Notes under the pieces: model-generated
The model's input: only the letters and a program-made list of their open reading frames with translations
The model's database searches: none
Told to the model about the DNA's origin: nothing
Assembly (NCBI RefSeq): GCF_049977365.1
Contig: NZ_JBNGEN010000005.1
Span: 62,001-126,000, forward strand
Direction of reading: 5' to 3'
DNA from: Brachymonas sp049977365
GTDB lineage: Bacteria > Pseudomonadota > Gammaproteobacteria > Burkholderiales > Burkholderiaceae_C
Length of the DNA stretch: 64,000 nucleotides
Shown here: in pieces, positions 25,353 to 35,222 of the stretch
Layout: each line of letters starts with the position of its first letter
How positions within the stretch are numbered: the first letter of the stretch is position 1
Position numbers and translations under genes: made by a program

Positions 25353-26678
25353 TCAGCCCAGCAGGGCCTGTGCGAATTCGCGGGCGTTGAAGGTTTCGAG
25401 GTCTTCGAGCTTTTCGCCCACGCCGATGAAGTACACCGGAACCGGTTTCTCGCGGGCGATGGCACACAGCACACCGCCCTTGGCTGTGCCGTCGAGCTTG
25501 GTGACGATGAGGCCCGTGAGCTGCAGCGCATCGTCGAAGGCCTTGACCTGGGCCAGGGCGTTCTGGCCGGTGTTGCCGTCGATGACGAGCAGCACCTCAT
25601 GCGGGGCGCTGCCTTCGGCCTTCTGGATGGTGCGCCGGATCTTGCGGAGCTCTTCCATGAGGTGGAGCTGGGTGGGCAGACGGCCGGCGGTGTCCACCAG
25701 CACTACGTCCTTGCCGCGCGCGCGGCCTGCGGCCACGGCGTCGAAGGCCAGCGCAGCGGGATCTCCGCCGGCGCTGCTGACGATCTCGACGGTGTTGCGG
25801 TCGGCCCAGACAGCGAGCTGCTCGCGGGCGGCCGCACGGAAGGTGTCGCCCGCAGCCAGCAGCACGGCCTGTCCGTGGTGGCCGAGATGCTTGGTGAGCT
25901 TGCCGATGGAGGTGGTCTTGCCTGCGCCATTGACGCCCGCGACCATGATGACGGTGGGGGTGTGTTCCCCGATCACGAGCGGCTTTTCGAGTGGGCGCAG
26001 CAAGTCGGTGATGGCGTCGGCCAGCAGACCGCGCACCTGGGCCGGGTCGGTGGCCTTGGCGGCCTTGACGCGACCCTTGAGATCGTCGAGCAGGTACTGG
26101 GTGGCATTGACGCCGGCATCGGCCATGAGGAGTGCGGCTTCGAGGTCTTCGTAGAGGGCGTCGTCGATGCGCGTGCCGGTAAAGACGGTGGTGATGCTGT
26201 TGCCGGTGCGGCGCAGGCCATTGCGGAGCCGGTCGAGCCAGCGGCTGCGCGCGGGAGCATCGGCCGCAGCGTCGGTGGGCTGTGTCGGAGCAGGGGGGGC
26301 GGGAGTCGGTACCTCGACCTCGTCGGCTGGCTCGGCGTCTAGCGCGGCCTGGGTGAGTTCGGCCTCGTCGATGGGGGAGGGCTCGACGGCCGGGCCGGCG
26401 CTCGACAGGGGGGCAGCCTGCAGGGCATTGGCCAGGGCCTGCTGGGCGAGCGGGAGGTCGTCGGGCAGGGCCGGAGAGGGAGGCTCGGGGGTCTGTGCCT
26501 CTGCGCCGAAACTGCGTCGGAGCTTTCCGAGCCATCCGCCCGCACCAGCCGGCGGCTCCGACGGGGCAGGGGAAGCGGCTGCGGGCTCGGTGCGGGACTC
26601 GGCAGGAGAGGGCGCGGGCACCACGGGGGTGTCGGTGGCGGCGGGAGGAGAGGGTTTTTTCTTGAAGAAGCTGAACAT
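25353..26678 (-). CDS. ftsY: Signal recognition particle receptor FtsY
   Basis: A 441-residue GTPase that docks SRP-ribosome complexes at the inner membrane. The N-terminal A domain (about 10-140) is Pro/Ala/Glu-rich and disordered. The NG domain follows, with G1 GVNGAGKT (248-255), DTFRAAA (278-284), DTAGR (329-333) and TKLDG (393-397). The MFSFFKKK start is typical of FtsY. It diverges from rsmD, the usual neighbour, with 182 bp between starts; no ftsE/ftsX genes follow. Confidence 0.96.
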   Translation of the reverse strand: MFSFFKKKPSPPAATDTPVVPAPSPAESRTEPAAASPAPSEPPAGAGGWLGKLRRSFGAEAQTPEPPSPALPDDLPLAQQALANALQAAPLSSAGPAVEPSPIDEAELTQAALDAEPADEVEVPTPAPPAPTQPTDAAADAPARSRWLDRLRNGLRRTGNSITTVFTGTRIDDALYEDLEAALLMADAGVNATQYLLDDLKGRVKAAKATDPAQVRGLLADAITDLLRPLEKPLVIGEHTPTVIMVAGVNGAGKTTSIGKLTKHLGHHGQAVLLAAGDTFRAAAREQLAVWADRNTVEIVSSAGGDPAALAFDAVAAGRARGKDVVLVDTAGRLPTQLHLMEELRKIRRTIQKAEGSAPHEVLLVIDGNTGQNALAQVKAFDDALQLTGLIVTKLDGTAKGGVLCAIAREKPVPVYFIGVGEKLEDLETFNAREFAQALLG

Positions 26679-26860
26679 GGAGCGGGTGTGGGCGCAAAAC
26701 GGCAGGCGCAGACGGCGCGGCATCCTCTGTCCGAACGAGAAGCGGGCATGGAGCGGAGGGCTTCCATTCCGCAGGTGTGTCCGGTCTGCACGAAGGCAAG
26801 GCCACTGATTGTAGTGGGGGCCGTTCCGGCAGCACAGGGGGCAACCGCTATCATGCATGC

Positions 26861-27526
26861 ATGAGACGATCTTCAGCCTTGACCGGGGAGCGATCCGGTC
26901 GTGTTTCTGCTGGCGGGGAGCGCCCGCCTGTGTCCCACCGCCCGCGACTGGCTCCCGGGCAGGTGCGCATCATCGGAGGCCAGTGGCGGCGCCGCCTGCT
27001 GCCTGTGCCGAGCGGCAAGGGAATGCCCGAGGGGCTGCGTCCCACGCCCGACCGTGTGCGCGAGACGCTGTTCAACTGGCTCGGGCAGGATCTGGGCGGC
27101 TGGAAGTGCCTGGATCTGTGTGCGGGCACTGGCGCACTCGGGTTCGAGGCTGCCTCGCGGGGGGCGGCGGTGGTGCGCATGGTGGAGCAGCATGCCGGAC
27201 TGGTGCGACATCTGCAGGAACAGGCTCGCCTGCTGCAGGCCACTGCCGTCGCGGTGCGGCAGGGCGACGCGCGCGCGGTGCTGGCAGGTGGAGGGGAGCG
27301 TTACGATCTGGTGCTGCTCGACCCTCCCTACGCCAGCGACTGGTATGCCGACGCCGTGCGGCTGGCGCAGCAGGTGGTGGCCGACGAAGGCTATCTTTAT
27401 CTGGAGGCCGGGCGCGAATGGACCGAGGCGGATCTGCTGCTTCTGGGCTGGCAGCGCGTGCGCCATCTCAAGGCGGGGCAGGTGCATGCGCATCTGCTGC
27501 GGCCGCTGCGAGAGCCGGCGGTCTGA
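26861..27526 (+). CDS. rsmD: 16S rRNA (guanine966-N2)-methyltransferase RsmD
   Basis: A 221-residue S-adenosylmethionine-dependent enzyme that methylates G966 of 16S rRNA in the 30S subunit. The core shows VRIIGGQWRRR (35-45), RPTPDRVRETLFNWL (60-74), the SAM-binding loop DLCAGTGALG (85-94) and the catalytic DPPY (154-157). The first 30 residues are Arg/Ser-rich and may be over-called; later starts are possible. It is divergent from ftsY and followed by coaD, a common conserved order. Confidence 0.93.
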   Translation: MRRSSALTGERSGRVSAGGERPPVSHRPRLAPGQVRIIGGQWRRRLLPVPSGKGMPEGLRPTPDRVRETLFNWLGQDLGGWKCLDLCAGTGALGFEAASRGAAVVRMVEQHAGLVRHLQEQARLLQATAVAVRQGDARAVLAGGGERYDLVLLDPPYASDWYADAVRLAQQVVADEGYLYLEAGREWTEADLLLLGWQRVRHLKAGQVHAHLLRPLREPAV

Positions 27527-27688
27527 ACCACCCCGCTCACCGGGCCGCAGAGGCTGCTGCAGGGACCCCGCACGCCCTGGCATGGTGGCTGGTGTCGGGA
27601 CATGCCTGCTCCTGACACGTGGGAGCATGGGGGTGGAATTTGTTTTTCTGGAGGCGGGCGTGGTGGCGTCCGCAGGAGCAATCGAGAC

Positions 27689-28177
27689 ATGAAACCGATC
27701 ACGGCCATTTATCCGGGCACTTTCGATCCGGTCACTCTGGGACACGAGGAGCTGGTCCGGCGTGCGTCGGAGCTGTTCGGCGAGCTGATTGTCGCGGTGG
27801 CGGCAGGACACCACAAGAAGCCGCTCTTCGAGCTGGAGGAGCGGCTTGCGATGATGCGCGAGGCTGTGGCCCGCTATCCGAACGTGACGGTCGAGCGCTA
27901 TGACGGCCTGCTGCGTGATTTCGTGGTGGCCCGTGGTGCGCGCGCCATGGTGCGTGGGCTGCGTGCGGTGTCGGACTTCGATTACGAATTCCAGCTCGCG
28001 GGCATGAACCGCCGGCTCATGCCCGAGGTGGAGACGGTGTTCCTGACCCCGAGCGACCAGTACCAGTTTCTGAGCAGCACCTATGTGCGTGAGATCGCCT
28101 CGCTGGGTGGCGAGGTGGATGGACTGGTGTCGCCAGGGGTGCATCGTCGACTGATGGCGCGCATGGGGCGGCTGTGA
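27689..28177 (+). CDS. coaD: Phosphopantetheine adenylyltransferase
   Basis: A 162-residue cytosolic enzyme of coenzyme A synthesis that adenylylates 4'-phosphopantetheine. The nucleotidyltransferase motif TFDPVTLGH (11-19) and the second motif SSTYVR (129-134) are present, and length matches the family (about 160). AGGAG lies about 10 nt before the ATG at 27689. An in-frame upstream extension from 27602 has no family similarity. It lies 162 bp after rsmD. Confidence 0.97.
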   Translation: MKPITAIYPGTFDPVTLGHEELVRRASELFGELIVAVAAGHHKKPLFELEERLAMMREAVARYPNVTVERYDGLLRDFVVARGARAMVRGLRAVSDFDYEFQLAGMNRRLMPEVETVFLTPSDQYQFLSSTYVREIASLGGEVDGLVSPGVHRRLMARMGRL

Positions 28178-28225
28178 GCAGCCGGCCGGTCCATCGCCCC
28201 GAGGGGAAAATGCACGGGGCAAAGC

Positions 28226-29017
28226 ATGGGCAGTGAGCGCTGGCAGGGGCGGGTGGCCCGGTTCGACGATGCGCGCGGATTCGGCTTTGTGCGGCTGGAC
28301 GATGTGCAGCGAGCCCGCAGGCTTCTGGGCCGAACCGAGATCTTTGTGCACTGGCGCGCCTTTCCAGACCGGCAGCATCGTCCGCAGCCGGGAGATCGCG
28401 TGAGCCTGGGGCTGGTGCGCGATCACCAGGGCGGCTGGCAGGGGCACAACGTGGAGTTCCTGGCTCCCCAACCAGAGACCGGGGCACCTCGACGGCAGGC
28501 CACAGGGCCGGAGAGCGTCATTCGCGGGCGCCCTGCTGCTCCAGCGGGCGGAGCGGCAGGGAGGCGGCAGGCTGCACGCAGTGCGCCTGGCGAGCGGGGG
28601 GTGCCACCGGGCCGGACAGGAGCCGGGCGCCGGACAGGGCGGCCGGTGCCTTCCCCCCTGCCGCTGTGGTTCTGGCCGATCGAGGCCGGCGCCTTGCTGC
28701 TGTGGGGCATGGTGCTCATGCAGCCCCGTCTCTCGAATGGGCTGGTGGCGGGGTTTGCGGGGCTGAGTGTGCTGACCTTTCTGGTCTATGCCATCGACAA
28801 GACCCGGGCGCAGCGCAGGCGCTGGCGCATTCCCGAAAAACAGCTGCATGTGCTGTCGCTGGCTGGCGGCTGGCCCGGGGCGCTGGCCGCGCAGCAGCTG
28901 CTGCGGCACAAGAACGCCAAGCCGGAATTCCAGTCGGTGTTCTGGGCCACGGTGGCCGGCCATGTGCTCGCCGTGCTGGGGCTGTGCTGGCATGCCGCCA
29001 GTCTGGGAGCCCCGTGA
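28226..29017 (+). CDS. Cold-shock-domain / DUF1294 membrane protein
   Basis: A 263-residue two-part protein. Residues about 5-80 form a cold-shock-type OB fold with RNP1-like GFGFVRL and RNP2-like EIFVHW, implying RNA or single-stranded DNA binding. A basic Gly/Pro/Arg linker (about 85-145) follows. Residues about 150-263 are DUF1294, with membrane segments around 150-168, 176-195 and 238-258 and the conserved IDKTRAQRRRWRIPE and LAGGWPGALAAQQLLRHK stretches. The fold combination recurs in proteobacteria but its job is unknown. It starts 48 bp after coaD on the same strand. Confidence 0.82.
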   Translation: MGSERWQGRVARFDDARGFGFVRLDDVQRARRLLGRTEIFVHWRAFPDRQHRPQPGDRVSLGLVRDHQGGWQGHNVEFLAPQPETGAPRRQATGPESVIRGRPAAPAGGAAGRRQAARSAPGERGVPPGRTGAGRRTGRPVPSPLPLWFWPIEAGALLLWGMVLMQPRLSNGLVAGFAGLSVLTFLVYAIDKTRAQRRRWRIPEKQLHVLSLAGGWPGALAAQQLLRHKNAKPEFQSVFWATVAGHVLAVLGLCWHAASLGAP

Positions 29018-29062
29018 CGGAGAGAGGATGGCTGGCCAGGGTGCTTTCGCACGGCCGGGTGC

Positions 29063-30769
29063 TCAGTCGGCCATGCCTTCGACCACCAGCTGCACCGTCT
29101 GCTGGCCGCGCCATTCATTGACGTCGAGCCGGTAGGCCAGGGTGGCGCGTGCGGGCAGTGGCTCGCTGCGACCGAACCAGATGGCATCCACCAGCTCGCC
29201 CTGATGGCGCAGCTGCAGCTTGAGGTGCCGCTCGCCCACGAGGCGCTGGTGCACCACTTCCAGCTCCTCGCTGAACACAGGGGCGGCAAAGCCCTGGCCC
29301 CAGACGGCCTCCTGCAGGCTGGCAGCCACGTCGATGCGGCGGAAGCTGGCCGGCAGCGGGCCGTCGGTGGCCAGCGTGCGCTCCAGAGTGGCGGCGTCCA
29401 GCCATTCATGGGCGACTTCGGTCAGGGCCTGCTCGAAGGTGGCGAAGTGGTCACGGGCAATGGTGCAGCCGGCAGCCATGGCGTGTCCACCGAACTTGAC
29501 GAGCACGCCGGGATGGCGCTTGGCCACGAGGTCCAGTGCATCACGCAGATGAAAGCCGGGAATGGAGCGGCCCGAGCCCTTGAGCAGATGCTGCTGTCCG
29601 GGGGCGCCGCTCACGGCAAACACGAAGGTGGGGCGGTGCAGGCGGTCCTTGAGGCGGGAGGCCACGATGCCGACCACGCCTTCATGAAAGTCCGCATCGA
29701 ACACGCTCAGGGCCGCTGGCGGGGTATCGGCGTCGGTGAACAGGTCTTCGGCCAGGTGCATGGCCTGTTCGCGCATGCCTTCTTCCAGGCTGCGACGTTC
29801 CCGGTTGATGCTGTCGAGCATGCGCGCGAGCTCTGCGGCGCGGGCGGCATCGTCGGTGGTGAGGCATTCGATGCCCAGCGTCATGTCCGCCAGTCGGCCG
29901 GCCGCGTTGATGCGCGGGCCGAGCGCGAAGCCCATGTCGAAGGTGCTGGCGCGGCGCGCATCGCGGCCGGAGACGGCAAACAGCTCGCGCATGCCGGGAG
30001 GCATGGCACCGGCCCGGATGCGGCGCAGGCCCTGGGCGACGATGCGGCGGTTGTTGGCATCGAGCCGCACCACATCGGCCACGGTGCCGAGGGCCACGAG
30101 GGGCAGCAGGGTGTCGAGGCGGGGCTGGGGATCGGGCAGGGTGCCACGCCGCCGCAGCTCGGCCCGCAGCGCCAGCAGCACGTAGAACATGACGCCCACA
30201 CCGGCCATGGATTTGCTCGGACAGGTGCAGCCCGGCTGGTTGGGGTTGACCATGGCGTCGGCCTCGGGCAGCTCGGCACCGGGCAGGTGGTGGTCGGTGA
30301 CGATGACCTGCATGCCCAGCGCGCGTGCGGCGGCCACGCCGTCCACGCTGGCAATGCCGTTGTCCACGGTCACGAGCACGTCGGCGCCCGTGGCATGCAC
30401 GCGCTGCGCGATGGTGGGAGTCAGTCCGTAGCCGTCATTGACGCGATCAGGCACCAGAAAGTGCACCTGTCGCGCCCCCAGCAGGCGCAGGCCGCGCAGG
30501 CCCACGGTGCAGGCGGTGGCGCCGTCGCAGTCGTAGTCGGCCACGATGCAGATGCGCAGGTTGTCCCGGATCGCATCGGCCAGCAGAGAGGCCGCCTCGG
30601 AGGCGCCCTTGAGCGTGTCGGGCGGGAGCAGGTGTGCGAGGGCATCGTCGAGCTCGGAGGCCTGGGTGACGCCCCGGGCAGCATAGAGCTGGGCCAGCAG
30701 GGGATGCAGGCCAGCCTGCTCCAGCGCCCAGCGCGCGCGGGGAGGCACATCGCGGGTTTGCAGGCGCAT
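29063..30769 (-). CDS. recJ: Single-stranded-DNA-specific exonuclease RecJ
   Basis: A 568-residue 5'-3' exonuclease of recombination and mismatch repair. The DHH phosphoesterase core has DYDCDGATA (78-86), DNG (136-138) and DHH (159-161); the DHHA1 domain shows SGRSIPGFHLRDAL and KFGGHAMAAGC. The C-terminal OB region completes the usual length (about 560-580). Its ATG overlaps the stop of the upstream gene as TAATG, indicating translational coupling. Confidence 0.96.
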   Translation of the reverse strand: MRLQTRDVPPRARWALEQAGLHPLLAQLYAARGVTQASELDDALAHLLPPDTLKGASEAASLLADAIRDNLRICIVADYDCDGATACTVGLRGLRLLGARQVHFLVPDRVNDGYGLTPTIAQRVHATGADVLVTVDNGIASVDGVAAARALGMQVIVTDHHLPGAELPEADAMVNPNQPGCTCPSKSMAGVGVMFYVLLALRAELRRRGTLPDPQPRLDTLLPLVALGTVADVVRLDANNRRIVAQGLRRIRAGAMPPGMRELFAVSGRDARRASTFDMGFALGPRINAAGRLADMTLGIECLTTDDAARAAELARMLDSINRERRSLEEGMREQAMHLAEDLFTDADTPPAALSVFDADFHEGVVGIVASRLKDRLHRPTFVFAVSGAPGQQHLLKGSGRSIPGFHLRDALDLVAKRHPGVLVKFGGHAMAAGCTIARDHFATFEQALTEVAHEWLDAATLERTLATDGPLPASFRRIDVAASLQEAVWGQGFAAPVFSEELEVVHQRLVGERHLKLQLRHQGELVDAIWFGRSEPLPARATLAYRLDVNEWRGQQTVQLVVEGMAD

Positions 30770-31857
30770 TACAGGGACTCCAGCACCCGGGCCATCTGCA
30801 GCGGACGCAGCTGACGGCCCAGGAGGCGCAGCAGGCCGGGGCGCTGGTCGTTGTGCCAGGTCGTGGCGCCCCGCTCGCTGCACAGGGTGATGCGCACACG
30901 CGGTGCCTGTCCGCCGCGCAGCTGCGCCAGCAGGGGGCCGAACACGGCTTCGTCGAGCCAGTGCCAGGCCTTTTCCCAGGCATCCCAGTCTTCGCGCAGC
31001 GCCGGCAGGGCGAGTTGCCTCAGCACATGGGGATGCAGCAGGGCCGGTGTGCCGGCTTCTGGCGCGGAGACCTCGGCAGAGGGGCGCGGGGGCTCGGCAG
31101 GCAGGGAGCCGGCTCCCCACAGCCAGAATGAGTTCACGGGGAGTGCCCCCTGTTCGGCGCGGGCATCGTTGACCGGATGGGTATAGAGCAGCATCTGCAT
31201 CTCGCTCTGCAGACGGCGCAGGGGCGCGGAGTGGGCAGCCGTGGGGCTGGTGCTGGCCTTGGCAGCGAGTGCCATCCAGCCTTCGACGTTGCGGCCGCAT
31301 ACCCGGTCGAGCGAGGCGGTGCGCAGGCCTTCCAGGCTCGGCCCGCAGGCCAGCCACTGGAGCACGCCGGTCTTGTCGACCGGGAGGGGAACCAGATGCA
31401 GGCCTTCCTCGGCGAACCAGGGGTGCATGGCGGCCAGCAGCGCGTCGCCTTCGGCGGCGGAGAGGTGCAGGTCGGCCGGATGCGCCATGGTGACGTGGTC
31501 GGCATGGATCTGCCAGTGGCAGAGCGTGACCACGCCCCAGGGCAGGGACGATGCGCCTTCGAGCCCGTGGCGCCGGGCCAGATGGGCCGCCCAGGGCATG
31601 CAGCCGTCCTGCCGCGAGGCTTCGGGCCAGCCCAGGGCGCGGGCCAGGACGTGTTCGTGCGGCGGGCTGTAGCTGTATTCGTCGCACTGCACGTCCTGCT
31701 CGCGCTGCAGGCGGCCCAGCAGCACCGGAAGATGGCGCAGGGTCAGCTGGTCAAGGCGGGCCTGACAGCGCGCAGAGGACGCTGCGGCAAAGGGCACGAT
31801 CAGGTGATGGGCGGCGGAGGACATGGCCATCTGCTGGGGCTCGGAGACTTCGGTCAT
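30769..31857 (-). CDS. RpfE-like conserved protein upstream of recJ
   Basis: A 362-residue soluble protein with the conserved NSFWLWGAG motif at 242-250 and many tryptophans. It resembles the proteins annotated as RpfE-type regulatory protein, or wrongly as phosphoglycerate mutase, next to recJ in Xanthomonas and Burkholderiales. No catalytic motif of a known enzyme is visible, and the regulatory label comes from the rpf cluster name rather than biochemistry. Coupling to recJ through TAATG is the strongest functional clue. The start at 31857 has only a weak AGAG upstream; later ATGs at 31830 and 31824 are alternatives. Confidence 0.7.
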   Translation of the reverse strand: MTEVSEPQQMAMSSAAHHLIVPFAAASSARCQARLDQLTLRHLPVLLGRLQREQDVQCDEYSYSPPHEHVLARALGWPEASRQDGCMPWAAHLARRHGLEGASSLPWGVVTLCHWQIHADHVTMAHPADLHLSAAEGDALLAAMHPWFAEEGLHLVPLPVDKTGVLQWLACGPSLEGLRTASLDRVCGRNVEGWMALAAKASTSPTAAHSAPLRRLQSEMQMLLYTHPVNDARAEQGALPVNSFWLWGAGSLPAEPPRPSAEVSAPEAGTPALLHPHVLRQLALPALREDWDAWEKAWHWLDEAVFGPLLAQLRGGQAPRVRITLCSERGATTWHNDQRPGLLRLLGRQLRPLQMARVLESL

Positions 31858-32319
31858 ATAGCAACTCTCTATTGTCCCGTATCGCGCTTGCATTTGCATC
31901 CTTGGGGCATAAGGAAAAGGGTAACCGAACACTTTCTTCCGATGGCCAGACGCGGCGGGTGAGGCGGTGACGTGCCTGTTCAGGGGCGCTCCGCACAGGG
32001 AGCGCTGCCGCAGAATGCTGCAGGAAAGGGAGTACCGGGAGATTGAAGACAATTTGAAACAAATGTATCCAATGTTGTCGTGGAGCCTGTCCTCGTTGCG
32101 GTTCGTGTGGGGCATGCCACATGGCAGGCCCCGCAGCCAGCACCCATCGGGCGCGTTGCCGATGAGCCGGGCACGCGTTCGCAACCTTTGCTTGCACGCT
32201 TTTCGGTGGGCGGCGGCGAGAGGCCGGGATGGCACTGCCACAATGCAGGGTGTGGCAGCGATTGAGCTGCCGGCTGCAGCAGACCGGGGCGGCGCTTCGT
32301 CCCGACACACCCATCCTCC
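31858..32319. other. Divergent non-coding interval between the recJ operon and lolC
   Basis: About 462 bp without a supportable gene. The part near 31860-31935 is AT-richer and probably carries promoters. A hairpin of GCGCTCC paired with GGAGCGC over a 5-nt loop lies near 31987-32006. The rest has no clear repeat or RNA signature. Confidence 0.5.
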
Positions 32320-33565
32320 ATGGCCATTCCCTACGAACTCTCTCTTGGCTGGCGCTATACGCGCGCCGGTCGCTCCACCCGGCGCAACGGGTTCATCTCG
32401 TTCATCTCGGCGGCTTCCATCCTCGGCATCGCGCTGGGGGTGGCGGCGCTCATCATCGTGCTCAGCGTGATGAACGGCTTCCAGAAGGAGGTGCGTGACC
32501 GCATGCTGGGCGTGGTGTCGCACATCGAGATTCTCACGCCGTCGGGCGGCGCCCTGCCAGATGTGCAGGGCGTGCTCCAGAAGGTGCGCGCGGTGCCCGA
32601 GGTGGTGGGGGCCGCTCCCTTTGTGGTCGGGCAGTCGCTGCTCGTGCGCGGAGAGGACATGCGCGGCGTGCTGGTGCGCGGCATCGAGCCTGCGCGCGAA
32701 GCCGAGGTGTCGAACGTGTCTGCCGGCAACGCCGAGGTGCTGCAGCAGCTCAAGCCGGACAGTTTCAATGTGGTGCTGGGCGAACAGCTGGCTCGCGCGC
32801 TGGGCGTGCAGCGCGGAGATACCGTGACGCTGGTGGCTCCGAGCGGCACCATGACGCCTGCGGGGGTGATGCCGCGGCTCAAGCAGGTGACGGTGGTGGG
32901 AACCTTCAATTCCGGCCATTACGAATACGACTCCACCCTGGTGCTGCTCAATGTGAGCGATGCGGCGCGCATCTTCCATGTGGAAGGGCCCACGGGTGTG
33001 CGCCTCAAGCTCAAGGACCTGAACCAGGCGCCGCTGGTGGCCGAGAAGATCAGCGCCCTGTTCGACCATGAATACCGCGTGAGCGACTGGACGCAGCAGA
33101 ACCGCAGCTGGTTTGCCGCCGTGCAGGTCGAGAAGCGCATGATGTTCATCATCCTGACGCTCATCGTGGCGGTGGCGGCCTTCAACCTGGTGAGCACGCT
33201 GGTGATGAGCGTGCAGGACAAGCGCGCCGACATTGCCATCCTGCGCACGCTGGGCGCCACGCCGCGCAGCATCATGTCGATCTTCATGGTGCAGGGGGCT
33301 GCAGCCGGCATCATCGGGACGCTGGCTGGCCTGCTGCTGGGGCTGCTGGTGGCCTGCAACATCGACGTGATCGTGCCCTTCATCGAGCACCTGCTGCACA
33401 CGCACTTCCTGCCGCAGGACGTGTACCTCATCAGCAAGATGCCGAGCGACCCCGAGGCCGGCGACATCGTGCCCATCGTCATCGTGTCGCTGCTGCTGTC
33501 GTTCGTGGCCACGGTCTATCCGAGCTGGCGTGCCAGCCGCGTCAATCCTGCGGAGGCATTGCGCT

Positions 33566-33573
<8 letters not shown>
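32320..33573 (+). CDS. lolC: Lipoprotein-releasing ABC transporter permease LolC/E
   Basis: A 417-residue inner-membrane permease that extracts outer-membrane-destined lipoproteins for LolA. The layout is classic: a first membrane segment (about 25-50, ISAASILGIALGVAALIIVLS split), a periplasmic domain of about 220 residues, then three membrane segments near 272-300, 318-345 and 380-402. The N-terminal YELSLGWRYTR is a LolC/E hallmark. Only one permease gene precedes lolD, so the transporter is probably a LolF-like homodimer or its partner lies elsewhere. Confidence 0.93.
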
Positions 33574-34285
<712 letters not shown>

Positions 34286-34319
34286 CAGGGCCGGGCGCGG
34301 GGCATCGGGAGCGGCACGC

Positions 34320-35222
34320 ATGGCTTTCTGGATCGATACCCATTGCCATCTGGATGCCCCTGAATTCGCGGCCTGCGGAGGGCCGCAGCGGGTGCGGGAG
34401 GAGGCGCGGGCCGCCGGCGTGGGCCGAATCGTGATTCCGGCAGTGGATGCCGGCAACTTTGCCGCCGTGCGCGAGCTGGCCCACCGTACCGGCGATGGGT
34501 ATGCGCTCGGCTTTCACCCCCTGTATCTGCCGCAAGGTGAGGTGGCAGAGGCGCTGGAGCGGCTCGATGGCCACTTGCGCGAGTGGCAGGACGACCCGCA
34601 TCTGGTCGCTGTGGGCGAGATCGGCCTCGATGCCCATGACGGGCGCTGGAACGACCCCGCCGTGCGGATACGGCAGGAGGCTCTGCTGCGGGGGCAGCTG
34701 CGACTTGCGCGTCGATATGGCCTGCCCGTGCTGCTGCATACACGGCGTGCCGTCGATGCCGTGCTGCGCCATCTGCGCGAGCTGCCGCCGCCGGGAGCCA
34801 TTGCCCATGCCTTTGTCGGGAGCCTGCAGCAGGCCGAGGCGCTGTGCGCGGTCGGGGCTGTGCTGGGATTCGGCGGCGCCATGACGTTCGAGCGCGCCAC
34901 CCGTCTGCGTGCGCAGGCAGCCACACTGCAGCTCGACAGCCTGGTGCTGGAAACCGATGCTCCCGACATTCCGCCGAGCTGGCTCTATGTGCCGCAGGAA
35001 GCGCGCCGGGCGGGACAAGTCGTGCCCCCGAACCGGCCGGCAGAAATCCCGCGCATGGGGGCCGTGCTGGCGGATCTGCGCGGCATGCCGGTGGAGGAGC
35101 TGTGCGCTGCCACCACGGCCAATGCCCTGCGCGTTCTGCCCCGGCTGGCCGTGCTGGGGCAGAACACAGAGCCGTCGGCAGCGCCAGCAGCCGATCTCAG
35201 CGCTGGGCAGCCGGCACCGTGA
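34320..35222 (+). CDS. TatD-family metal-dependent hydrolase
   Basis: A 300-residue TIM-barrel metallohydrolase of the TatD DNase family. Metal ligands are visible as H8 and H10 (DTHCHLD), E100 (VGEIGLD), H140 (LLHTRRA), H163 (AHAFVG) and D213 (ETDAPD). TatD proteins act as nucleases on DNA ends and apoptotic-like DNA in several species, but the exact role of each paralog varies. It is cotranscribed with lolCD, a context seen in other betaproteobacteria. Its 3' end overlaps the convergent mscS gene by 26 bp. Confidence 0.88.
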   Translation: MAFWIDTHCHLDAPEFAACGGPQRVREEARAAGVGRIVIPAVDAGNFAAVRELAHRTGDGYALGFHPLYLPQGEVAEALERLDGHLREWQDDPHLVAVGEIGLDAHDGRWNDPAVRIRQEALLRGQLRLARRYGLPVLLHTRRAVDAVLRHLRELPPPGAIAHAFVGSLQQAEALCAVGAVLGFGGAMTFERATRLRAQAATLQLDSLVLETDAPDIPPSWLYVPQEARRAGQVVPPNRPAEIPRMGAVLADLRGMPVEELCAATTANALRVLPRLAVLGQNTEPSAAPAADLSAGQPAP

